From Sacculina carcini (taxonomy: Eukaryota > Arthropoda > Thecostraca > Sacculinidae): 64,000 bases of DNA. Every line of letters begins with the position of its first letter. Positions within the stretch are counted from its first letter, which is position 1. Positions 55,601 to 64,000 of the stretch are shown here, one piece after another. The notes under the pieces were generated by a model. It ran no database searches and had not been told where the DNA came from. It saw only the letters and a program-made list of their open reading frames with translations. The translations under genes and the position numbers were made by a program. The DNA lies in NCBI GenBank assembly GCA_916048095.2, contig OU696571.1:10147449-10211448 (forward strand), given 5' to 3'.

Positions 55601-58339
55601 CGACAGTGGAAGTTTTTCCGGTCTAGATGGCGGTGCTGTGTGCCGTGGACATCCGATGACATACCGCAGGACATAACGGCATAACGGCATAACGCCGACA
55701 TGGACATAACGGACACCGACGGCATACCGCAGCAGTGTACGGTGACCAGCGTCGATCTCATCAGCGAGAGACTGGGTCAGTGTCCATGACTCACCGCTGT
55801 ACAGCAGCACGCTCTGCACGCACGCCTTGAACAGCTGCACTTTCACTACTGGTGCCGCTTCACTTAGCCAGAGTGTGTTGAGACGACGTGCTGCCACCCA
55901 CGCAAGCCTTCGTCTGTGCCGGTATGCACTTCTCGAAATCATAATTTGGCATCCCAAGTATTCAAAATTAGTGCACACATCCAGTTCAGCGCCGTCGAGC
56001 GTGCTCACACTGCTGGTCCCACTGTCGTCTCCGATGTGCATCACCTCCGACTTGGTGCGGTTCAGCTTGAGACCCACTGTGCCGGCGACGCGCTCAAACC
56101 TGTTCAGCTGTGACTGCGCTGATTCCGCTGTGTCGGCTAGCAGGGCAACGTCGTCGGCATAGGCGAGCACAGACAGTTTCACGGCGGGCTTTCGGCGGCA
56201 AAGTCGGCGTCTCACCGTGTAGGTATCAGTGTCGTTCATACTGCACCGCAACACATAGTCCATACACACGGCAAATAGATATGGCGCCAGTGTGTCACCC
56301 TGTAGCACTCCCGAGTGTGTGGTGAATGTGTCTGTGTCGCCGTCCGCTGTACGTACGAACGCCTGCGAGTCAGTGTACAACGACATTATAGCACTGACAA
56401 TTGACTGTTCGACGCCGTAGCACAGCAGGATGTTTTGCAGAGCTGCACGATCGACACTATCGAAAGCCTTGGAAAAATCGATAAAAACGTTACATAGGGT
56501 TTTTCTTCTGGCCAGACAAGTGTCGATGCACACTCGGAGTGCGGCAATTTGCTCAGTTGTGCTGCGATGCGGGCGGAAGCCTGATTGAAGAGTCAGCAGC
56601 AGACATTCCATGCGCTGCCTCAGTCTGAGCAGCAGCACTCTGTTGCACAATTTGGCTGCTGCTGACAGGAGCGATATCCCCCGAATGTCAGACATTGATG
56701 TGGTGGTTGCCTTCTCGGGGATCGGCACTATATACGCGGCTCGCCACTCGTCCGGAGGTGCTGCATTGGCGATCACATTATTTATGATGGGAACAAGAAG
56801 GTCACACATTCTATCAATGCGCCACACATCGGTCGGTACTCCGTCTCTGCCAGACGCTCTGCCCAGCTTCATGTTGCGAGCAGCAGCAAGCAACTCGCTT
56901 GAAGACGCTGGAGTGCAGTTCACCAGCGGAGCAGGCGGAAGTGGAGCAATTAACGACGGCAGTGTGCTGTCACTCAGCTTTGCGGCCGCATACACCGACG
57001 AAAAATATTCTTTTGCGGTCACAAGTCTTTTTGACACTCCTTCGGCAGCTAATATAGTTGGAGTTCTATGTTTTCGGCCGGTGAGTTGATATATGCACCG
57101 CCAAATTGCAGTGTCGCTGCCGGCTGTATGATGCTCGCTCAACTCAGCCACCACATCATTGATCGTCTCGTTGCGGCGCCTCTCATACGTCGACTGCACG
57201 TGAAGCTCCATTCGATGGCGCTCTGCAGGGGCTGCTGACAGCACTCGCCGACGAGCCGCCAGGACCTGCGCGTCGTCCGCACAGTGTACGGCGTTCAACA
57301 GGCAGTTGTACGTGCCGTCTCCTTGCCGGTGTTTGTAGATCACCATGCCGGTGAAACGTCGCTTGGTCGCCAGGTTTTGTAGGGAACGCCAATCAGGAGG
57401 ACGTTGTTTTCCTGCGCCTGTCCTCGAAAAAGGCCACATCCGTGTCTGCAGCGAGCACATTAACAACGAATGATCTGAAGGGACGAATTCGGGACGGATA
57501 CATTTGAGCCCTTTCACGATACGTCTCCAGTAAGACTTAATGAATATGTAGTCCAGCCGTGCTCTTCGTCCGCCTGGTCCGTTGAAAGTGATCAAACGGC
57601 TCCTCCGTTGTCTCATAAAGCCGTTGATTTGAGACAGGTCAGAGCTGCAGACGAAGTCCTCGACAGCGTCAGTGTGTGCCGACACAGCTTGTGCATGACA
57701 GTGGCAGTTGTTAGTGGCCATTTTCAAGTCGGCGTTGAAATCGCCGAGTACGACGGCAACGTCTCTTTTTGGCACCAATTCAAGAATGCTTGTGATTGCA
57801 TCTGTGCACTCCTCTAATTCGTTTAAAGATGATGCACAAGCAGTTGGGAGATAACAGTTTACAACATGTAGGCGTCCCTGTTTCAGTTGAAAGGTCGCCG
57901 TCAGTATTCTGGAGTGCTGAGACTTGATGTTGAGAAGCAGCGCCTGCATCTTCTGTGACATGAGAAAACCGACCCCACCGCCGCCAGCATCTGTCGCAGA
58001 CGTCATCCAGAAACTCCAGCCACGTCCCACATCAAGTGTGTGTACCGTGTCAGTAGTTGTAGAGGGAAGACGTCTGCGATGTTCCTGCACGGTGAGAATG
58101 TCGATGTTCAAATCACAGGCAAGGCGCGCCAGCTCAGCTACTCTGTCGTTTCCGGTCAGAGTTCTGGTGTTGTATGTGGCGATGGCGATTGCAGGGGCTC
58201 GTTGAGCCTCACGGCCTCGGTTGGCAGACCGCAGGTCCGTCGTTTGTGGAGATGGATGGGCAGATTTGACTTTCCGCCCATGCGGACGTGCACGTTTTCC
58301 CCGTTGTGATATCCGGTACCAAGTCGCGTATTCAAACGT
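55577..58339 (-). CDS. RTE-like LINE: endonuclease and reverse transcriptase, long open frame
   Basis: About 920 codons without a stop. Endonuclease: AIATYNTRTLTG (about 58180), NIDILTVQEHRR, VVLGDFNADL (57730), SDHSLLMCS (57460). Reverse transcriptase: IRGISLLSAAAKLCNRVLL, GFRPHRSTTEQ (56560), FIDFSKAFDSVDR (motif A, 56480), GVLQGDTLAPYLFAV (motif B, 56300), VLAYADDVALL (motif C, 56150), then the RTE-typical YLGCQI and a final VLRYVIGCPRH (55640). The GVLQGDTLAP box points to the RTE clade. No in-frame ATG precedes the endonuclease; the frame opens at a stop near 58341. The frame runs past the element's end into gypsy sequence and stops at 55517. It is potentially recent, but whether it makes protein is unknown. 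Confidence 0.88.
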
Positions 58340-58415
58340 TCACACATATACATGCACACGTACACACATACACACATATATACACACACGCATATATACT
58401 CACACACATATATAT
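58330..58415. repeat. CA/TA-rich microsatellite
   Basis: Mixed ACACAT/TATACAC array at the 5' end of the RTE-like LINE, directly before a palindromic junction. Confidence 0.8.
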
Positions 58416-58416
58416 A

Positions 58417-58454
58417 GACACCGGTGTCACTCACCGGTGTCGACACCGGTGAGT
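58417..58454. repeat. Perfect 26-bp palindrome plus adjoining 12-bp palindrome
   Basis: GACACCGGTGTC (58417-58428) is followed by a 26-bp perfect palindrome (58429-58454) centred on GTCGAC at 58441, with arm GACACCGGTGAGT. It sits exactly where the plus-strand gypsy sequence begins. Confidence 0.95.
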
Positions 58455-59400
58455 GGATCAACCCTCTGGTCGTCGTCAGACGGAAAAACGGACGAATCAG
58501 ACTGTGTGCCGACCTGAGAAGTCTCAGCCAGCAAATCGTTCCTGATGCTCATCCTCTTCCAACTATAACCGAACTACAGACCAAACTGCAAGAATCAGTC
58601 TTCTCAAAGGTTGACCTGCAGTCCGCCTATCATCAGCTGACGTTGGAACCATCATCAAATCACCTGACTGCATTCATCACGCCGAACGGCCTCTATCAAT
58701 TCAAGAGAGTACCGTTTGGTCTTTCATCAGCCGGCTCAGCATTCCAAAAATTGCTAGGTCGGGTTCTTCGAGATATACCTGGTGTACAACACTATCTAGA
58801 CGACATCGTGTGCTCGGGACGCACACAAGCCGAACACGATAAACGTCTTCAGCGCGTGATATCTGCACTCCGTCAAGCGAAAGTAACCATAAACGACGCA
58901 AAATCCAGATTTTCAGTACGCGAAATCGATCATTGTGGATTCCAGATAAGTGCAAATGGCATAACTCCTCTTCAAAGTTATGTGCAAGCAATTCAACAAG
59001 CTCCACCGCCGCAGAATACTGCTGAATTGAGAAACTTCCTTGGACTACGTGGCGTGTTGTGACATTTAGTGCCAAACTACGCCACCATCACGGACCTTTG
59101 TTCGCGATGATAAAAAAGACGTCTTTTTTCAATGGAGCGAGGCAGCCAACCAGAGCTTTCAGATGGTGAAGAAAGTCATTTGCTCCGACAGAGTGCTGCA
59201 TCAGCTCGATCGTTTGAGATCAACATTCGTGACAACGGACGCGAGTGATAAAGGAGCAGGTGCGCTTTTATCACAGATGGACAACCGAGGTCAGGAATAT
59301 GCAATATCGTTCTGTAGTCAGCGATTTTCGAATGCTGAAAGCAGATACTATATCACAGAGGAAGATATACTCGCCGCCGTGTGAGCGGTAGAGAACTGAG
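58446..59400 (+). pseudogene. Gypsy-type pol remnant B (plus strand): RT and RNase H
   Basis: Open reverse transcriptase stretch with TGEWINPLVVVRRKNGRIRL, VFSKVDLQSAYHQLTLEPSS, FKRVPFGLSSAGSAFQKLLG and catalytic YLDDIVCSGR (58440-59062), ending at LRNFLGLRGVL. After a shift, RNase H FVTTDASDKGAGALLSQMDN and YYITEEDILAAV (59163-59384). Gag, protease and integrase are missing, so this is a truncated fragment. The RT is unusually intact compared with copies at 38-42 kb and 53-55 kb and belongs to a different lineage. Confidence 0.85.
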
Positions 59401-59858
59401 GATTATGTGGGGTCGTAGGTTAACGCTCCGGAGAGACTATAGCGGTCGCTTAAAAGTCGACCACTAGATGGCAGTGTTTTACTACTTGCCGAATAATTTG
59501 CGGTTTGGTTATATAGCCCACTTAGGCGAGAAAGAAAAAAATGCGCAGTTAAAAGGGATGTTTTTTCTTGTGATCAACCGGTGTGCTTTCATTATTTTTG
59601 TACAGTGCTATTTCCAAGGCACCAAGGTTTAAATGTATTGTTTGAGATGCTAAGGTTTATGATGTGTTGTAGTTCAGCTGCATCGCGTTATGTATGAGTG
59701 TGAATGGAAGTTTGGTGTGAAAGGCTTGTGAATGTGAACCATGTACACCTACTGCTTCAAGTGATTGTTTCCGTATACTAAGCCTGGAAATACATTTTCA
59801 CACACTGAAATTGATTCATCGGCCGTTACATTATGTACAAAAACAATGATTTAAGTTC
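59401..59858. other. Non-coding stretch, possibly the 5' LTR of the BEL/Pao element
   Basis: Lies directly before the BEL/Pao gag. It contains TGTGTG-poor, T-rich sequence and GGAAATACATTTTC near 59787, but I cannot define LTR ends because the partner LTR is outside the window. Confidence 0.35.
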
Positions 59859-59883
59859 GTGATAAATCTGCGTGGCAAAAATA

Positions 59884-61579
59884 TGGACCTGACAAATTTA
59901 CATCGTATCAGGGGCGGTATTGCATCGGGCATTACGAAAAAATGTAGCAGAGTTGCTGAGCTCATCAATGAATTTAGTGATATTGAAGAAGTGTCATATA
60001 TGTTGAAGTCTATTGACAAATCACATGAAGAATTTCTGAAAGTTCATCAAGAAATCTTGGTCAGTATTCCAATAAATCAAACTGAGACTGTTGAGAAAGA
60101 TAATGTCATTCGGGACAGTGTCGCTGAAAGAGTTTCCGAAACCAAACAATCCTTCAAAGCTCACCCATTTTAGCATGTGACTGAGCACCGAAGTGTTTCT
60201 CAAGCGGGTTCTATAATATCATCAGGTTCAGCTTCAAGTTCTATTGCTAAATTGGCAGCAAAGAGGGCAACACTACGGGTGAAGGCTGCGTCCTTACGAG
60301 AGGTACAAGAACTTGAGCTTAGCCTCCTAGAAAAAGAGAAAGACATTGAACTCCAAAGGAAGAGAGTATCCCTGGAAAAAGAGAGAGTGCAAATCTCAAC
60401 GCAACTGGACGCGGCTACAGCCGAAGAGGAATCGATGGAAGCCCTCGTTGGGTCTCAATCCATACAGCCGGCAAACGTGAATATGTACCAGCCACAATGC
60501 GGGATGAATCCGAGATGACTCATTCGAAGCCCAATATTCAGGTGCACCAGTGCATCTCAGACAAAAATGATTCGTGTGATAATCATTTTTACTGCTGCCG
60601 AAAACGCCGCGTATCCCTCAGTGCCGAACCGTTGCTGCTAGTTTGAGCAGGTCAGCGCGAGATAGTTCTAGAGTGGGCGTACAATGTAATAACGAGATAG
60701 TTTCTATGAGTTCATTATTGATGATGCACAACTGAATGCTTGACGCTGTGCGTTTGCCGAGAGTACGCATGAAGGCCTTTGATGGTGATCCAGCTCAGTA
60801 TTGGACCTTTATCAACAGATTTAGTAGCTGTGTGATTCCAGTAGCGTTCCAGCTGGCGATAAGCTGAATCAGCTATTTGAGTATTGCACTGGTAAGGCGT
60901 TGAATGTCATTCAACCGTGTGCCTTGATGCGACCGGAAGAAGGATACCAGAGAGCGAAGGAACTACTCCAAGCGAGGTTCGGTCATGTGTTCTCTATACG
61001 CGGACTGCGGTGACAAGGGTTTGTGAAGGACCTGCAGTGAAGGGACATAGCGGCGAGGCTCTCCAGGATTATGTCGATGATGTAAGTAATTGCTTTGAAA
61101 TACTCACTGCTACCAATGGTCATAAGGATTTCAACTGTCATGAGATTATGGTGAAGATCATGAGAATATTACCGATCTGCCTACAAGTGAGGTGGAGAAA
61201 GGAAGCGTTTGATACCAGAGAAAGGACTGACGCTTATCCGAGTTTAGACCACATGATGGATTTTCTTGATAAGGCTTCTGCTGAAGCAAATAACCCAATG
61301 TTCGGATGCGTTGCGCCTATAGACAAGGACAGAATACATGTTAAGGCATCTGGCTTCAGTATCGGGGTCGGAGCTACTACCGAAATAGATAGTAGCAATT
61401 TGAACTTAAGCGGTTCTCCACGTGCTGGCAAGTACACTTGTAGATGTTGTAATGCTACCGGCCATGGGATCAGTGACTGTGAAAGATTCAAGGGATGGAA
61501 TAGTGAGCGAAGACTCGATTTTATCAGGAGCAATAAGTTGTGTTTTAATTGCATGAATTTTGACAATCATCACGCATGA
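59884..61579 (+). pseudogene. BEL/Pao gag region
   Basis: Starts MDLTNLHRIRGGIASGITKK, then a Ser-rich linker and a charged coiled coil (VQELELSLLEKEKDIELQRK) at 60300-60400. Next KAFDGDPAQYWTFI (about 60770), the DUF1759-like Gag core, and GEALQDYVDDVSNCFEILTA (61050). It ends with zinc knuckles CRCCNATGHGISDC (61440) and CFNCMNFDNHHA (61540; final Cys lost to a stop). Interrupted by a TAG at 60171, a TGA at 60516 and further shifts. Confidence 0.82.
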
Positions 61580-61649
61580 CAGTGTCGACGGCCGCCATTA
61601 TGTAACCAAGATGGTTGCAGAGGCAAACATTCGTCTCTTCTCCATCAAG

Positions 61650-62510
61650 CTGTAATTCGAGAAGCACTTCTTCAAGTGAGGTGCCCGGAAGTGAGGCACA
61701 AAGAAGTAATTGTGACTCTTTGAGGGCAAATATTGTGTCCGCTGATAGTTACTCTTGTGCAGGACTTTCACAGTCAAAAGTGGTACTTCCGGTTGTTGCA
61801 GTACATGTGCAAGGTAAGAGTGACCGTTACGTTGGCATCAAAACCTTTGCTCTTCTCGACCCAGGTAGTAATCGAACTTTCTGCTCCCGAACGCTGATTG
61901 AAAGACTGAATATTCAAGGTAAGAGAACGACACTGTCGCTAGAGACTCTTCATGAGGCAAAGGATTCGCCGGCCACGCAGGTTTCTTTGAAAATAATACC
62001 CCTTTGTGACTCTAAAAACGGGTTTTCGGGTTCGTGTAGTTCCATCTCACTGCCAAATGTGTATTCGTTGAAATAATTTCCGGAATTAAGAAAAAGCATT
62101 CCTTGTTTGTCTGACCTAGAGCAGTGGGAACATCTCAGGAACCTTTGTATTCCTCGGGTAGACTATTCACAGATATATTTGATTATCGGTCAAGATGTGC
62201 CAGATGCCTTGGTACCGCTGGATGTTCGTCGAGGTGAGACTGCAGAGCCGTACGCTGTCAAGACGGTGCTCGGCCGGACGGTGAATGGAACATTGGGAAA
62301 TGCAACAAGTGAGACAAATGCTGTATGTAATTTCACCCGCACATCTGACAGACGCGACAGGATTCTTGGAGCGCAGATAGAACGTTTTTGGGAACTCAAT
62401 TTTGGTCAATCATTGTCAAATGGGCAACTGCAATTTGATGTTGAAGATAAAAAAGCGGTGGATATTTGGGAAAAACCAGTTGGATTTAAGGACCAACATT
62501 ACCAGATGGA
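61650..62510 (+). pseudogene. BEL/Pao protease and start of pol
   Basis: VVLPVVAVHVQGKSD, then the aspartic protease core ALLDPGSNRTFCS at about 61850 (Pro in place of the more usual Ser between Asp and Gly). A stop at 62074 separates it from DYSQIYLIIGQDVPDALVPL (62160-62220) and YAVKTVLGRTVNGTLG. The frame stops matching at about 62510, where a foreign insertion begins. Confidence 0.8.
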
Positions 62511-62511
62511 C

Positions 62512-62990
62512 TGTAGCCACACACATCAATTCTTTTTTGTTTCATGTATGTCAACTGTGTACACTGTTTTATTGTATTTACATATGCCAATTATATGAAT
62601 GCCATTTGATCACTGTCACTGTATTACCGCGAGATCATTACGTATTAATTCCATTTTAAAACAATTAAGTGTGCACGGTGTTTGTATATTGTTTTTTATT
62701 GTTATCATTGTTGTTTTATCATTGCTGTTGGTTTTTATTATCATTGATGTTAGCCGCGCATGCGCGTCAGAAAAATGCACACACATTCATCATGTTGCAC
62801 ACGGTAGCAGTGACGTCACGTGCAGCACCGTACGGTTGCAATGTGCTGTATATAAAGCGTGCACTGTCGGCAATAAATCTCTATTTCACGTCGTCGGCTC
62901 TGAGTTTGACTTGTCTTCACGGTACCGCTCCCGCTCCCTGTAAAATTAGCGAATTAACATACGCAACATACATTTCGATCTTTTTAAAGA
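62512..62990 (+). mobile_element. LTR-like insertion with promoter motifs inside the BEL/Pao element
   Basis: Separates two halves of the BEL/Pao pol frame. Begins TGTAGCC at 62512. It contains GCGCATGCGC (62756-62765), TGACGTCA (62811-62818) overlapping CACGTG (62817-62822), TATATAAA (62849-62856) and AATAAA (62872-62877), the TATA-to-polyA arrangement of an LTR. The 3' boundary is not certain and no target duplication was found; 62991-63420 is unrecognised and may be part of the same or a second insertion. Confidence 0.55.
62756..62877 (+). promoter_or_regulatory. Putative LTR promoter: NRF-1-type palindrome, CRE/E-box, TATA box, polyA signal
   Basis: The four motifs lie in this order within 122 bp. 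Spacing TATA to AATAAA is about 16 bp, short, as in compact LTRs. Function is inferred from motifs only. Confidence 0.5.
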
Positions 62991-63424
62991 CCACATCGCC
63001 CTCACAGCATTTTGCCGAGGATACATTGTGCTCTGCCGCCTGTCTTGGACTGAATACCATAGCCAGTTATTCCTCCGAGACAGACACACATAGAAGTGGG
63101 CTTGAGCACATTTGATTCTAAGGCATCATACGTTCACTTTAAACCGTCGAGTCTGGCTAGTGTCACTTAGCGGTGCAATCCCAGCTCGGACGTCTCTTAG
63201 CAAGACGGAAGATTTTTATAGCGAGCTTCGCGCTGTAGGGTAGTCGATTTTGTGTCGACAGACAGGGCACAGCCTGTCGTTCCAGTGTGCTGTAGTTGGC
63301 GTTAGTGAGTGACTGGGTCTCACACCCTCCGTCACTCGTACACTACGCCACTGGTTCACGGCACACCTGCTGCCACAGCCACAGGAACTGATCGCTAGCG
63401 GTGACATGCCCAGCAGCGACAGGA

Positions 63425-64000
63425 CATCCCATTCAAGAAGGAACCGGTAGAATTGCCGGATAACAGGTGTATGGCTGAACGAAGGCTTGTGATTCTTAAA
63501 AGAAGACTTGAGAATGATGCATGTCTACATCAGGCATACTCTGAGAGCATGAGCGATCTCATTCAAAAGGGGTATGCTGAGCCAGTTGATTGTTCAAATG
63601 ATGAAATACAGACTGTTTGGTATTTACCACATCATTGCGTGCGTAATCACAACAAGCCGGGTAAGATACGTGTTGTGTTTGACTGTGCAGCTAAATTTAG
63701 AGGTAGCTTAGAGGTAATTTAGTGGTTGTTGAACGAGTATGTACTGCAAGGGCCTGATATGAAAAACAAATTAGAGGTAACTTAGAGGTAGCTTAGAGGT
63801 AATTTAGTGGTTGTTGAACGAGTATGTACTGCAAGGGCCTGATATGAAAAACAAATTGATTGGTATTCTTCTGAGGGTTTGAGAACAACCAGTGGCGATA
63901 ATGGGAGACATTGAATCAATGTTTCATCAAGTTCGTGCCTCTCCGCGCCAACGTGATATACTGAGATTTATATGGTGGCCAGATGGTGATCTGAATTTAC
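63425..64000 (+). pseudogene. BEL/Pao reverse transcriptase, start, runs off the window
   Basis: Resumes with LPDNRCMAERRLVILKRRL (63453-63510), VWYLPHHCVRNHNKPGKIRV (63620-63680) and VVFDCAAKFRG, the Pao RT start. It is broken by an 85-bp tandem duplication (63697-63866) and continues with MGDIESMFHQVRAS (63902-63943), the first catalytic Asp of RT, to the window edge. A TGA at 63879 also interrupts it. Confidence 0.85.
63697..63866. repeat. 85-bp tandem duplication
   Basis: 63697-63781 is repeated from 63782, starting TTAGAGGTAGCTTAGAGGTA, and diverges only at the end of the second copy. 85 is not a multiple of three, so it shifts the RT frame. A shorter GAGGTA(A/G)CTTA motif repeats inside. 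Confidence 0.95.

Noticed and set aside
56610-57089. 159-codon plus-strand frame
   Set aside because: Antisense shadow of the RTE-like LINE reverse transcriptase.

Overview
The window is nuclear DNA of a metazoan, most likely an invertebrate. This rests on split genes with GT-AG introns, very abundant (CA)n/(TG)n microsatellites, and a dense mix of animal-type transposons: piggyBac, hAT, RTE-like and Jockey/CR1-like LINEs, gypsy and BEL/Pao LTR elements, and tRNA-derived SINEs. I cannot name the species. Nothing prokaryotic, no CRISPR array, no rRNA and no convincing functional tRNA was seen.

The one host gene I can assemble runs on the minus strand from about 50.86 kb down to at least 22.0 kb. 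It is a homologue of the ER coiled-coil proteins p180/RRBP1 and kinectin. Ten coding exons (about 679 codons) join in consistent phase: an N-terminal membrane anchor, a Lys/Arg-rich stretch, a Ser/Thr-rich hexapeptide repeat, then a long Gln/Leu/Glu-rich coiled coil ending in the family's conserved LQQSVEEE segment. The last exons and the stop codon were not found. Its introns are where most of the mobile DNA sits, and nearly every exon is edged by (TG)n tracts on the sense strand.

Layout: 0-13 kb is repeat-rich DNA with one candidate orphan exon (1978-2154), copies of a 355-bp MITE, a LINE 3' end with a 23-bp target duplication, an RNase H-bearing LINE remnant, and a SINE nested in another repeat. 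13.15-15.62 kb is a complete but broken hAT transposon, and 17.86-20.47 kb a complete but frameshifted piggyBac element in TTAA sites. 21.2-50.9 kb is the RRBP1-like gene; its introns hold three related Jockey/CR1-like LINE copies (22.4-30.4 kb), a tandem duplication split by a hAT-like element (35-37 kb), a degraded gypsy element (38.2-42.35 kb), a MITE and many microsatellites. 53.1-59.4 kb is a pile-up of two gypsy fragments in opposite orientation with an RTE-like LINE whose long reading frame is still open. From 59.85 kb to the end is a BEL/Pao element running off the window, itself interrupted by a promoter-bearing LTR-like insertion and by an 85-bp tandem duplication.

I see no strong evidence for a wholly new biological system. 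The most interesting non-textbook patterns are the TG tracts framing the exons of the RRBP1-like gene, a triple palindromic TGACGTCA array inside its exon 2, and the preserved nesting order of the transposons.
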